Below, piece by piece: positions 9,895 to 20,142 of a stretch of 64,000 nucleotides of DNA. Every line of letters starts with the position of its first letter. Position 1 is the stretch's first letter. A program made the position numbers and the translations under genes. Origin of the DNA: Paenibacillus sp. OK003 (GTDB lineage: Bacteria > Bacillota > Bacilli > Paenibacillales > Paenibacillaceae); contig NZ_FOBD01000003.1 in assembly GCF_900109515.1 (NCBI RefSeq), positions 186,001-250,000 of the forward strand. Reading direction: 5' to 3'. The notes beneath the pieces were generated by a model, which was not told the origin of the DNA, made no database searches, and saw only the letters and a program-made list of their open reading frames with translations.

Positions 9895-9944
9895 CATGCG
9901 CAGGGGAAGATAAAAGACCAAGAAATCAGTCTTCTCCTCGCATG
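9895..9944 (+). promoter_or_regulatory. Large intercistronic hairpin between lipoprotein and permease genes
   Basis: CATGCGCAGGGGAAGA pairs with TCTTCTCCTCGCATG with one bulge. There is no T-run after it. Such hairpins between binding-protein and permease genes commonly protect the upstream mRNA and lower permease expression; this role is inferred here. Confidence 0.6.
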
Positions 9945-9975
9945 AATAACAACATTGGAAAGGAGCAGGTTCATC

Positions 9976-10947
9976 GTGGAGAAACCTAATGTCTCCCTTA
10001 ATTCATTGCCTCCAGTCCTGGAGCCAAAGGGAAGTAAAACAAATTCGTTCTTCAAACGGCTTGTGCAGCAACGAACGCTTGCCTGGATGTGTATTCCTTT
10101 TGTCGTCTGGGCTTTTATCTTCAAGTACCTGCCGCTATGGGGATGGACGATGGCATTTCAGAATTTCAAACCGGCGAGATCCTTCTCGGATCAACAGTGG
10201 GTAGGCTGGCACCATTTTCGTATATTGTTTGAAGACAATACGTTCTACCGGGTACTGCGAAATACACTCGTCATGAGTTCCATTAAACTGGTATTGGGAT
10301 TTGTCACAGCGATCACATTGGCTCTATTGTTGAATGAACTGAAAAATGTAATTTTTAAACGTTTTGTGCAAACGGTCAGTTATTTGCCCCACTTTATTTC
10401 GTGGGTTGTCGCTTCCAGCATCGTATTAACGGTTTTGTCACCAGACGGAATTATCAATCTGCTGCTGCTGAAGCTTCACCTGATTGACAGCCCGGTGCTG
10501 TGGATGGGGAAAGGTGAATACTTCTGGGGCATTCTGGGGGCAACCGAGGTCTGGAAGGATGTGGGCTGGAACACCATTATCTATTTGGCAGCGATTACAG
10601 CCATTGATCCGGCGCAATATGAGGCTGCCGAGATTGATGGAGCCAGCCGGTTCAAACGCATGTTATATATCACACTGCCTGGCTTGAAGCCGGTTATTGT
10701 TATTTTGTTAATCATGAACATGGGAAGCATCCTGGAATCCGGATTTGAACCGCAATATCTGCTGGGTAACGGGATGAATATGGACTATTCGGAGAACCTG
10801 GATATCTTTGTACTGAAATATGGTTTGGGAATGGGCAATTTTTCCTTGGGTACTGCAGCAGGCATATTCAAAACCGTAGTCAGCTTTATCTTCCTTTTCT
10901 CCGCTAACTATATTGCGAAAAGAATGGGAGAAAGCAGATTATTCTAA
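9976..10947 (+). CDS. ABC transporter permease, LplB type
   Basis: A 323-residue sugar permease. GTG 9976 was chosen because GGAAAGGAG (9957-9965) lies 10 bases upstream; a TTG at 9955 would overlap that site. Six membrane segments begin at about residue 30 (TLAWMCIPFVVWAFIFKYLPLWGW). The EAA loop that contacts the ATPase is visible as YEAAEIDGASRFKRMLYITLPGLKP. It forms a heterodimer with the next gene product and works with the two lipoproteins upstream. Confidence 0.93.
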   Translation: MEKPNVSLNSLPPVLEPKGSKTNSFFKRLVQQRTLAWMCIPFVVWAFIFKYLPLWGWTMAFQNFKPARSFSDQQWVGWHHFRILFEDNTFYRVLRNTLVMSSIKLVLGFVTAITLALLLNELKNVIFKRFVQTVSYLPHFISWVVASSIVLTVLSPDGIINLLLLKLHLIDSPVLWMGKGEYFWGILGATEVWKDVGWNTIIYLAAITAIDPAQYEAAEIDGASRFKRMLYITLPGLKPVIVILLIMNMGSILESGFEPQYLLGNGMNMDYSENLDIFVLKYGLGMGNFSLGTAAGIFKTVVSFIFLFSANYIAKRMGESRLF

Positions 10948-10962
10948 GAGGAGGCCTATGCC

Positions 10963-11883
10963 ATGCGTAAAGGAAAACCATCCCGCTTGCGGAATAGCAG
11001 CACCGGGGATCGAGCGTTCGATACCATTAATATCACCTTCATGGTGTGCCTGATGATTGTGACAATCTATCCCTTTATTAATATGATAGCCGTATCCTTT
11101 AATAATGCTAACGATGCCATACGGGGTGGAATATATCTGTGGCCGCGAGTATGGACGCTGGATAATTACAAATACATTTTTGGCGAATCTGATATCTATC
11201 ACGCGACTCTGATTTCGGCGCTGCGTACAATCATTGGAACGGTGGTGTCCGTCTTCTGTACAGCGATGCTTGCGTATACGCTCAGTCGTCAGGAGTTTGT
11301 GCTTCGCAAGTTGGTTACAATGTTTTTTGTATTCACCATGTACTTCAGCGGAGGGCTAATCCCAGGTTATCTGCTGATTCGTGACCTTGGATTGATCGGT
11401 TCCTTCTGGGTATATATCATTCCGGGTGTAATCGGTGTCTTCAATATGATCGTCATCCGATCCTTTATTGAAGGTCTTCCTGAAGGCATTCTGGAGTCAG
11501 CTCGTATTGACGGGGCAGGGGAGTTCACGACATTTATCCGTGTTGTCCTGCCGTTAACGATTCCCGCAATGGCAACCGTATCTCTCTTTGTAGCCGTGGG
11601 ACAATGGAACTCATGGTTCGATGTATTCCTGTACAACTCTTCCAATAAAGAATTGAGCACACTGCAATACGAATTGATGAAGATTCTGCAAACCTCGACA
11701 ACATCAGCGACTTCATCAGCAAGCGATGCTTATCAGTCTGCGGAGAGCAATGCAACAGCGGTCACGCCAACCTCGATTCGAGCAACCATGACCATTATTG
11801 CGAGTGTTCCTATTCTGATGGTGTATCCGTTCTTGCAAAAATACTTCGTACAGGGCATGACGATTGGTGGTGTGAAAGGATAA
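10963..11883 (+). CDS. ABC transporter permease, YtcP/LplC type
   Basis: A 306-residue partner permease, starting at ATG 10963 behind AAGAGGAGG (9-base spacing) and 15 bp after the first permease. Six membrane helices are predicted. The EAA loop reads LPEGILESARIDGAGEFTTFIRVVLPLTIP. The C-terminus ends in QKYFVQGMTIGGVKG, typical of this family. It closes the uptake operon, and a terminator follows at 12033. Confidence 0.93.
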   Translation: MRKGKPSRLRNSSTGDRAFDTINITFMVCLMIVTIYPFINMIAVSFNNANDAIRGGIYLWPRVWTLDNYKYIFGESDIYHATLISALRTIIGTVVSVFCTAMLAYTLSRQEFVLRKLVTMFFVFTMYFSGGLIPGYLLIRDLGLIGSFWVYIIPGVIGVFNMIVIRSFIEGLPEGILESARIDGAGEFTTFIRVVLPLTIPAMATVSLFVAVGQWNSWFDVFLYNSSNKELSTLQYELMKILQTSTTSATSSASDAYQSAESNATAVTPTSIRATMTIIASVPILMVYPFLQKYFVQGMTIGGVKG

Positions 11884-12032
11884 TAAATATGGCATAATGA
11901 AGGCGCTGCTTTGTTTCTTTTTTTTGTATTGAAAGCCCAAGTCTTTTATGCATCGATTCATGCAAATGCCATTCAGCTTCTGATCTCGGGAATATCAAGA
12001 AAAAAGTAATATAAGGTGTCCAACAGAACAAA

Positions 12033-12072
12033 GCCGCTTATCCTTGAATGGATAAGCGGCCTTTTATTATTT
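12033..12072 (+). terminator. Rho-independent terminator after the uptake operon
   Basis: A perfect 11-bp stem (GCCGCTTATCC with GGATAAGCGGC, 6-base loop) is followed by CTTTTATTATTT. Confidence 0.88.
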
Positions 12073-12143
12073 ATTCAAATCTTGAGGGCTTAAATAGACT
12101 TCTACAGCATACAGTGTCGGACACCATCTGGATTCTTCAATGA

Positions 12144-13930
<1,787 letters not shown>

Positions 13931-13991
13931 TCATTGATTTGTTATCTAATGTGTATCATAATGCTATTATAATGAGCAAGCTTATTTTACA

Positions 13992-14013
13992 GGGTTCGCT
14001 AAATAACGAATCC
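13992..14013. promoter_or_regulatory. Imperfect inverted repeat in the abfA-regulator intergenic region
   Basis: GGGTTCG and CGAATCC flank an 8-base AT-rich spacer, 48 bp before the regulator start and 143 bp before abfA. It is a candidate operator for the divergent regulator, but the arms are short and imperfect. Confidence 0.3.
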
Positions 14014-14060
14014 TAAATCAATAATATATTGAATTCTAAAGAGATAAGGAAGTGAAGTAC

Positions 14061-14978
14061 ATGATGCTTGGCACGGATGCCTCATCCTTGATCATATATG
14101 AAGCGCTCGCCAGCGAGGCCCGTTTAAATATCGTTCGCTTATTATTGCAAAACAGAGAAATGCACATTAATGCACTCGCCAAGGAGCTTTATCTGAGCAA
14201 AGCCATCGTAAGTACGCATGTGAGCAAGCTGCAAAAGGCCGGGATTGTAGGCAGCCGAATGAAGCGGGAGAACGGTGGCACATATAAATATTGTTTTATT
14301 CAGCAAGAGTTTATGCTCATCAATCTGTCACCTGAACCGCTCGATGTACCGTACCATGAGGTATCCATTCCAGTTGGACAATATACGGATTACGAAGCGT
14401 GGCCAACATGCGGGATTGCAACGACGACCCAAATGATTGGACAATATGATACGCCAGCCTGCTTCATGGACCCGGACCGGGTGAATGCGGGCATACTTTG
14501 GTTGTCACGAGGTTTTCTCGAATATAAGATACCTAATTATCTATACAAAGATCAGGAGCTGCGTGAAATTGAAATTTCATTGGAGCTTGGATCGGAGGCT
14601 CCGCAAGTCAATGAGAACTGGCCTTCGGACATCCGTTTTGTCCTCAATGGCCATCACCTCGGAACTTGGACAAGCCCTGGTGATTTTGGAGACCGCAAGG
14701 GTAAACTTACACCGCAATGGTGGCATTCCGACGTAAACCAGTACGGCGTATTGAAAGTGCTTCGTATCAATTCCGAAGGTACCTTTATCGACGGTCAGCG
14801 CATCTCGGATGTCCGCATTCACGATCTGGATCTCCAAGCAGCCACATATTGGACCATTCAATTAAGTCCCGAAGAAGGGGTGCCCGGCCGGGGTGGACTT
14901 ACGTTGTTTGGAAAGGGATTCGGCAACTACGACCAGGACATTTTGATTCGATACTATTACGAGGCTGCAGCGTTATAA
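14061..14978 (+). CDS. ArsR-like winged-helix regulator with a large C-terminal beta-rich domain
   Basis: A 305-residue protein. ATG 14061 is used because AAGGAAG lies about 8 bases upstream; an upstream GTG (14052) is too close to that site. Residues about 8-85 form an ArsR-type helix-turn-helix (EALASEARLNIVRLLLQ, then ELYLSKAIVSTHVSKLQKAGIV). The remaining ~210 residues are not an ordinary ArsR tail. They are rich in Trp and Gly and read as a beta-sandwich or jelly-roll fold (FVLNGHHLGTWTSPGDFGDRKG). That suggests direct sugar sensing. It is divergent from abfA, so it most likely controls arabinose side-chain degradation. The regulator identity and effector are inferred. Confidence 0.8.
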   Translation: MMLGTDASSLIIYEALASEARLNIVRLLLQNREMHINALAKELYLSKAIVSTHVSKLQKAGIVGSRMKRENGGTYKYCFIQQEFMLINLSPEPLDVPYHEVSIPVGQYTDYEAWPTCGIATTTQMIGQYDTPACFMDPDRVNAGILWLSRGFLEYKIPNYLYKDQELREIEISLELGSEAPQVNENWPSDIRFVLNGHHLGTWTSPGDFGDRKGKLTPQWWHSDVNQYGVLKVLRINSEGTFIDGQRISDVRIHDLDLQAATYWTIQLSPEEGVPGRGGLTLFGKGFGNYDQDILIRYYYEAAAL

Positions 14979-15116
14979 ATCAGATAAGAAAATGTGAAAT
15001 TATAGAATATGACATAGACTTCTGACCGCAAGAAAATAATGGTGGGATCCATCTGATGTGGATTGGATCCCTGAGTGTCTTCATTTAGCTAACGGGCAGG
15101 GAGTTCAACTGCAATC

Positions 15117-15707
15117 TCATTTCGTTGATGTTTTCAGGAAATTCCACTCTGGAAATATCTCCATTTCAATTAACCTTTTGTATATATCTTCTTGATCAAT
15201 AGGCATGTTGTTTTCAATCCACCAACTCAATACCCCAATCATTGCTCCAGTATAGGCCTCGATAATAATTTGAATATCAGTGGAACTATCTTCAGACAAC
15301 AGATTCTCCTTTAGCAGATCCTCAGTCAAATGCTTATGTATGCCAGCCCCCATTTCTCGACGCAATAAATTCCTTAATGAATCTCTCTCTTCGGACAGCA
15401 GTTGTTTGAATACATTTTTATTCTTCCTTGCAGCAGAGAGAATTTCCTTTAAGCTTTCCGCCGGTGAATGCAGAGTCGAGGAAAAGTCCAGTTCTTCTTC
15501 AGCAATTTGTCTCAGCGCATTCGAAAGCAAGTCGTATTTGTCATTAAAATGCGTATAGAACGTGGTTCGATGGACCATAGCCAAGTCACAGATCTGCTTC
15601 ACGGTTATATTTTCAAAGGACTGGTTTTCCATTAACTCTAATAAGGCATTGTATAGAAGCTTGTGGGTTCTTCGAACTCGAAGATCCTCTTTTGGTTTGC
15701 TTTCCAA
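15117..15707 (-). CDS. TetR/AcrR-family regulator
   Basis: A 196-residue repressor. TTG 15707 is preferred: AAGGGGG precedes it by 7 bases and the product begins LESKPKEDLRVRRTHKLLYNALLELM, the normal TetR lead-in. The helix-turn-helix is at about 30-55 (ENITVKQICDLAMVHRTTFYTHFNDKYDL). The rest is a helical ligand domain ending with the C-terminal pattern seen in FTY-type TetR_C families (AYTGAMIGVLSWWIENNMPI). It is divergent from the flavin monooxygenase at 15839, with a 14-bp perfect palindrome between them, and probably represses that pair. Confidence 0.9.
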   Translation of the reverse strand: MESKPKEDLRVRRTHKLLYNALLELMENQSFENITVKQICDLAMVHRTTFYTHFNDKYDLLSNALRQIAEEELDFSSTLHSPAESLKEILSAARKNKNVFKQLLSEERDSLRNLLRREMGAGIHKHLTEDLLKENLLSEDSSTDIQIIIEAYTGAMIGVLSWWIENNMPIDQEDIYKRLIEMEIFPEWNFLKTSTK

Positions 15708-15780
15708 GACATTTCCCCCTTTCTGTATCGTTTTTCGACACATTCATGATTTTATCGGTTGATGATGCTTATTATACAAC

Positions 15781-15794
15781 ATAATATATATTAT
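15781..15794. promoter_or_regulatory. Perfect palindrome, candidate TetR operator
   Basis: ATAATATATATTAT lies between the divergent TetR gene and the flavin monooxygenase, 45 bp before the latter's start. It could also include the -10 region. It is AT-only, so chance is a real alternative. Confidence 0.35.
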
Positions 15795-15838
15795 ACACAG
15801 TGATATTTAATATACATGTGTAGAAAAGAGGGGCTTGC

Positions 15839-17107
15839 ATGGTAAATCTGAGTGCAAAACATCAACTCACAACAACAGAACTCCAACTGCTTGAAAATGC
15901 TACGAATTTAGTTCCCTATCTGCAAAAGTTTGCGCAACAAATTGATGAAGAAAGACACATCCCGGATGAGGTTATCCAAAAAGTATCGGATGCTGGCTTA
16001 TTCAAGCTTGGTACACTTAAAAAGTACGGTGGTTACGAAGTCAGTATCCGTGCAATGGTCGAAATCATCTCTGAAGTAGCTAAAGGAAATGGCTCGGTCG
16101 GATGGGTGGTTCAAATCATCAACGGGAACAATTATAATGTATCATTATCCTTGCCTGGCCAAACCTTGGATGCTATCTTTAGCGAGGAAGAGGAAATACG
16201 TTTTTGCTCTGTTCTAGCCGCCAGGAAGGCTGTTGTAAAAAAGGTAGAAGGCGGTTATTTGGTAGAGGAAGGCTTCTGGGGTTTCGGTTCGGGTTCTAAA
16301 CATGCAACGCATGCATTTATCAATTTATTAGACGTTAATTCTATGCAGCAAAGCAAAAGTTCAGGTATGATGCTGGCAGTCGTTCCAATGCATGAAGTTA
16401 CAATTGTAGACGATTGGTACACGATGAGTTTAAAAGGCTCAGCAAGCAATAGTCTGGAAATCAAAAATGTATTTATTCCAGAAAAATATATCACAACAGA
16501 AGACTTAAGTCAGGTGAGTGCCTTGCCAGCAGGATTGGAAGGAAGAGACCGATATAAGCCTTATACTCAGGTTACAACTGCGATAACGACTGGAATAAGT
16601 GCAGTCCTTGGACTTGCCAGAGGGGCCATTGAATATTTTGCAGAAAAGGCACCCAATAAAGGGATTACAATGACCACCCACACTTCGCAAGCTGAAGTTG
16701 GACATATTCAGTACAAAGTGGGGCTTGCAGCGATGAAAGTGGATTCCGCTCATCTTCATATTAGCCGTGCTATCGATCATTTAGAGGATCACGTTCAAAA
16801 TAGAGAACGATTTACGTTAAAGGAATTTGCGCAAGTGCAAACAGACATCACTTATGCATCCATGCTTTGCTGGGAAGCCGTTGATATGTTAATGGCAGAG
16901 AGCGGAGGGGGCGTCATTGCAGACTCTAATCGCTTGTCTCAAATATTCCGAGATATTAGAGGCGGGGCCAATCATGCACTTACTACGGCATCTACGGGTC
17001 TAGAGTTGTACGGAAGGGTTTTGATGGGATTACCTCCACAACATGTTATGACACTAAGTGCTGCAGCTTTTTTTAAAACCAACGAGCTGAGTGAGCATAA
17101 GCTATGA
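15839..17107 (+). CDS. Flavin-dependent monooxygenase/desulfurase of the acyl-CoA dehydrogenase fold
   Basis: A 422-residue protein starting at ATG 15839 with AAAAGAGGGG 5 bases upstream. The sequence follows the acyl-CoA dehydrogenase fold used by class D flavin monooxygenases (HpaB-C/DszC/SfnB-like): an N-terminal helical domain (IPDEVIQKVSDAGLFKL), a Gly-rich middle (GNGSVGWVVQI, GFWGFGSGSKHATHAF) and a C-terminal helical flavin-binding domain (DSNRLSQIFRDIRGGANHAL). The catalytic base Glu of true acyl-CoA dehydrogenases is not evident. The next gene encodes an FMN reductase overlapping by 4 bases, which fits a two-component oxygenase that receives reduced FMN. The substrate is unknown; aromatic or organosulfur compounds are possible. 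Confidence 0.82.
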   Translation: MVNLSAKHQLTTTELQLLENATNLVPYLQKFAQQIDEERHIPDEVIQKVSDAGLFKLGTLKKYGGYEVSIRAMVEIISEVAKGNGSVGWVVQIINGNNYNVSLSLPGQTLDAIFSEEEEIRFCSVLAARKAVVKKVEGGYLVEEGFWGFGSGSKHATHAFINLLDVNSMQQSKSSGMMLAVVPMHEVTIVDDWYTMSLKGSASNSLEIKNVFIPEKYITTEDLSQVSALPAGLEGRDRYKPYTQVTTAITTGISAVLGLARGAIEYFAEKAPNKGITMTTHTSQAEVGHIQYKVGLAAMKVDSAHLHISRAIDHLEDHVQNRERFTLKEFAQVQTDITYASMLCWEAVDMLMAESGGGVIADSNRLSQIFRDIRGGANHALTTASTGLELYGRVLMGLPPQHVMTLSAAAFFKTNELSEHKL

Positions 17108-17637
17108 AAAAAATAACCATCATTTCGGGTAGTCCAACTGAGAAATCCCGTGTAAACAGCGTTGTAAACGTTGCTAAGCAAAAGTTGGAACAGAGTGGTT
17201 GTGAGGTGTCCATTATTGAAGTATATTCACTGCCACCTGAGGACTTGATGCACGCCAATTTTAATAGCAAGCCTATTCAAAGCGCAAATGCGACAGTTGA
17301 AGAAGCTGCTGGCATTATTATTGCAAGCCCGGTGTACAAAACAACTTACACTGGAGTGCTTAAGGCTTATTTAGACTTGTTGCCACAAAAAGGTTTTAAA
17401 GATAAAATTGTAGCTGCCTTTTTTGTAGGGGGAACGATCTCTAACTTGCTATCCATTGATTATGCGTTAAAGCCATTGTTGGCATCTATGGGTTGTAAAT
17501 GTTTTGCCGAGAATGTATTTGCAGTCGACAATCAGATTGAACGTGTGGAAGATCATGAGCAAAACATTCATTTTCATTTGTCTGAAGAGGTATTGCAGCG
17601 AGTAGATGCTTCCACGTTTGATCTAATATCTTATTGA
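17104..17637 (+). CDS. NADPH-dependent FMN reductase, SsuE-like
   Basis: A 177-residue flavodoxin-fold reductase whose ATG overlaps the preceding stop (ATGA). The FMN phosphate-binding motif is ISGSPTEKSRVNSV near the N-terminus and the second flavin motif is SPVYKTTYTGVLKAYLDLLP at about 78-97. It should supply reduced FMN to the monooxygenase encoded just upstream. It ends at a strong terminator (17668), closing a two-gene operon. Confidence 0.92.
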   Translation: MKKITIISGSPTEKSRVNSVVNVAKQKLEQSGCEVSIIEVYSLPPEDLMHANFNSKPIQSANATVEEAAGIIIASPVYKTTYTGVLKAYLDLLPQKGFKDKIVAAFFVGGTISNLLSIDYALKPLLASMGCKCFAENVFAVDNQIERVEDHEQNIHFHLSEEVLQRVDASTFDLISY

Positions 17638-17667
17638 CTTTGCTCGCAAGCAGGTGTTTCCAATCTG

Positions 17668-17713
17668 AATTCCACCTCTATTGTGAAACTTAACAGTAGA
17701 GGTGGAATTTTTG
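17668..17713 (+). terminator. Terminator after the FMN reductase gene
   Basis: A perfect 13-bp stem (AATTCCACCTCTA with TAGAGGTGGAATT, 16-base loop) is followed by TTTTTG-type sequence. Confidence 0.8.
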
Positions 17714-17809
17714 AAACCCTGCTGTGCAAGTGGAAAGAGATGAATTCTAAGAGAGTGAGTAGTTAGTTGTCGCAACACAAGAACATTCTTATTAAAATGT
17801 TCTAAAACG

Positions 17810-17837
17810 TTGACATGTGCACACAAATGCATATAAT
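17810..17837 (+). promoter_or_regulatory. Promoter of the ArsR-like gene with an embedded operator
   Basis: A TTGACA box (17810-17815) and TATAAT (17832-17837) are separated by 16 bases. Inside lies an inverted repeat, ATGTGCA (17815-17821), a 6-base spacer, then TGCATAT (17828-17834). The repeat covers the spacer and half of the -10, so a bound repressor would block polymerase. The same 7-6-7 design recurs at 18208-18235 before the efflux gene. Confidence 0.75.
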
Positions 17838-17856
17838 GAATTTAGGGGGGAGAGCT

Positions 17857-18186
17857 ATGGGGTTAAATCTTGATCCAAATAAATGTAAAAAACTGATAGA
17901 AGACAATATTGATATTGAATTTTTCCGAGCAGTACTTGATCCAGTGCGTAGTGAGTTGCTGATTTTTCTTTCTGCAAATGGTGAAATGACAATCGGTGGT
18001 ATTGCCGAATATTTTCCACAGAATCGTTCAGTTATTTCTCGGCATCTTGATTTTATGAGTCGCTTTGGTATCGTTCAAAGGAGAAAAGAAGGGCGAGAAG
18101 TTTATTACAAAACGAATAATAATTTCATTGTAGATAAATTTGAACAAACAGCTAACAATATGAAAGCACTCATGAATTTGAAATAA
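17857..18186 (+). CDS. ArsR-family autorepressor of the adjacent MFS pump
   Basis: A 109-residue winged-helix protein. ATG 17857 follows TTAGGGGGGAGAG by a short spacer; the open frame upstream overlaps the promoter and is not coding. The helix-turn-helix lies at about 45-80 (MTIGGIAEYFPQNRSVISRHLDFMSRFGIVQRRKEGREVYYK). No Cys-rich metal site typical of ArsR/SmtB is evident, so the inducer is more likely an organic compound than a metal. The gene sits 67 bp before a DHA2-type exporter, and both have matching operators. The local DNA is AT-rich compared with flanking genes, consistent with acquisition from another Firmicute. Confidence 0.88.
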   Translation: MGLNLDPNKCKKLIEDNIDIEFFRAVLDPVRSELLIFLSANGEMTIGGIAEYFPQNRSVISRHLDFMSRFGIVQRRKEGREVYYKTNNNFIVDKFEQTANNMKALMNLK

Positions 18187-18207
18187 TGAAGTGCTTTTTA
18201 TTTTAAT

Positions 18208-18235
18208 GTATATGTGCACTTGTACGCACATATAC
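18208..18235. promoter_or_regulatory. Operator before the MFS efflux gene
   Basis: A perfect inverted repeat, GTATATGTGC, 8 bases, GCACATATAC, ends 18 bp before the TTG start. Its core half-site ATGTGCA and spacing match the repeat embedded in the regulator's own promoter (17815-17834), which supports one regulator acting at both. Confidence 0.75.
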
Positions 18236-18253
18236 ATGAGAGGGGTTTTTATT

Positions 18254-19816
18254 TTGACAAATTCAAAAAGAAAATGGTGGGTTTTAGTTACGGTCAGTTT
18301 AACCGTGTTTATGGCCATGTTAGATATTACAATTGTTAATGTTGCATTACCAGATATACAACAAGCTTTTTCATCTAATTTTTCAAATCTACAATGGGTG
18401 TTGAATGCTTACACTTTAGTTTATGCTGCAATGTTGTTGCCAGTTTCAAAATTAGGAGACATTATCGGACGTAAAAAAGTCTTTTTATCAGGATTGGGTA
18501 TTTTTATGATTGGTTCTTTAGCCAGTGGATTAGCAAGCAGTGATATTTGGTTAAACATCTTCCGTGGATTTCAAGGAATTGGTGGCGCAGCTATGATGTC
18601 ATTATCATTAACGATAGTTACTTCTTCATTTCCTGAAAAACAAAGAGGACTTGCACTAGGTATTTGGAGTAGTGCCGTTGGGCTTGCTATTGCCGGTGGT
18701 CCTTTGATTGGTGGAGCATTAGTTGATGCTTTTGGTTGGCGATCTATTTTTCTTGTTAACATTCCTGTTGCGATTGTAGCAATTTTATTAGGAATGTATG
18801 TTATTAAAGAAAGTGAAACAAACAAAAATGGAAGAATTGATATTTTGGGACTGATTTTCAGTACAGCCATGATTTTTACGATGATTTTAGCCTTAATTCA
18901 AAAGTCAGTGAATGGGAATTACGCGTGGACTGATTGGCACATTTTAAGTCTACTTGGATTATCACTTATTTTGCTTATAGCTTTTATCATTACCGAAAGA
19001 AAAGTAGAACAGCCGATGATTAAATTATCTATTTTTAGAAATTGGACATTTAATGGAGCTAATATCGCAGCTTTTGTATTAGGTGCTGGACTATACGGAG
19101 GTTTCACCTATTTAACCATTCTTATGCAAAATTACATGGGTTACTCGGCTTTTGATACAGGTGCAAAAATGTTACTCATTAGTGGTTTTACGATCGTTCT
19201 TGGTCCCATTGCAGGAATTATCTCAGGGAAAATTGGTAACCGTTGGTTAGTTAGTGGAGCACTATTGATCGGTGCAATCGGAATATTTGTTATGCGTTAT
19301 ATGATCAAAACTCCGTTTGAATGGAGCTATCTGATGCCTGGTTTTATTCTTTTAGGTATTAGCAATGCTCTAGTCAATCCACCTATTACTAATGCTGCTA
19401 TGAGTTCAGTTGATAAACAGTATGTAGGTATGGCTTCTGGTATCTTAAATGTCTTTAGACAAGTGGGTATCTCCTTTGGTGTTGTAATGCTAGGAATTAA
19501 ATTAACGGAAGGATATAACGATTCGTTGAACAAAAATATCATGAATTTAGCCGATATTCCTACCGAGTTTAGAAATCAAATGCTGGATGTTTTCCATAAA
19601 GCTGGAGCTTTTGGAGGTTCACAAGTTTTTGATAACAAGCAAGCTGAAGCATTTAAAGCTATGCCAGCTTTTGATGAAATGAAGACACTCGTGTTTAATG
19701 CTTTTAATTCAGGTATGCAAAATGTAACACTATGGATTGGAATCTTCCTATTAATTGGTGCAATAGCGAGTGCAATTTTGATTAAAAACAAAAAGGAGTC
19801 ACAGAACGGGAATTAA
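18254..19816 (+). CDS. DHA2-type MFS drug exporter (EmrB/QacA/LmrB-like)
   Basis: A 520-residue multidrug exporter. TTG 18254 is chosen because GAGAGGGG (18238-18245) lies 8 bases upstream; the ATG at 18236 overlaps that site. About 14 membrane helices are predicted. DHA2 signatures are visible: LDITIVNVALPDIQQAF in helix 1, GRKKVFLSG after helix 2, and motif C-like GLAIAGGPLIGGALVDAFGWRSIFLVNIP in helix 5. It is controlled by the ArsR-type gene directly upstream. GC content is clearly lower than in the flanking Paenibacillus-like genes, suggesting transfer. The substrate drug is unknown. Confidence 0.92.
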   Translation: MTNSKRKWWVLVTVSLTVFMAMLDITIVNVALPDIQQAFSSNFSNLQWVLNAYTLVYAAMLLPVSKLGDIIGRKKVFLSGLGIFMIGSLASGLASSDIWLNIFRGFQGIGGAAMMSLSLTIVTSSFPEKQRGLALGIWSSAVGLAIAGGPLIGGALVDAFGWRSIFLVNIPVAIVAILLGMYVIKESETNKNGRIDILGLIFSTAMIFTMILALIQKSVNGNYAWTDWHILSLLGLSLILLIAFIITERKVEQPMIKLSIFRNWTFNGANIAAFVLGAGLYGGFTYLTILMQNYMGYSAFDTGAKMLLISGFTIVLGPIAGIISGKIGNRWLVSGALLIGAIGIFVMRYMIKTPFEWSYLMPGFILLGISNALVNPPITNAAMSSVDKQYVGMASGILNVFRQVGISFGVVMLGIKLTEGYNDSLNKNIMNLADIPTEFRNQMLDVFHKAGAFGGSQVFDNKQAEAFKAMPAFDEMKTLVFNAFNSGMQNVTLWIGIFLLIGAIASAILIKNKKESQNGN

Positions 19817-19871
19817 TCTCTTTCGCCAGTTATTAGTCTCCCCAACGGCTACGACGTCGCTCCGCTTAATC

Positions 19872-19967
19872 ATCAAAAAAAGTGATACGTATCTTGGAAC
19901 GCTGCAACCGGATGGTCTGACTAATGTACTGGAGAACTTCTATATTCAGCATACTAAAAATGTATAA
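19872..19967 (+). pseudogene. Short 3' gene remnant
   Basis: About 31 coding-like codons (SDTYLGTLQPDGLTNVLEN, then FYIQHTKNV) end at a TAA at 19965 with no start or upstream coding sequence. It lies between the exporter gene and the first dispersed repeat. The family is not recognised. Confidence 0.3.
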
Positions 19968-19990
19968 TAGTCGATTCTTATATGTGGTTC

Positions 19991-20078
19991 GCTAACAGGA
20001 TCGAAAACGATAGCTCAATAAAAACGAGAAAGCAGTCGATCATGATGAACGGCTGCTTTTGTCCAACTAACAGGCAGA
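19991..20078. repeat. Dispersed repeat, copy 1 (central hairpin, flanking CTAACNGG boxes)
   Basis: A left box GCTAACAGGATCGAAAACGA followed by TAGCTCAATAA, a hairpin AAAGCAGTCG...CGGCTGCTTTT, and a right box CCAACTAACAGGCAG. The same order and spacing occur at 32705-32793, and a diverged copy lies at 21767-21854. Confidence 0.75.
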
Positions 20079-20142
20079 GTAACGCAACGAACAGAAGTTA
20101 CCTGCGTCTAATAGCTGGTTGGAAAAATATGAAAGGAGTTGA

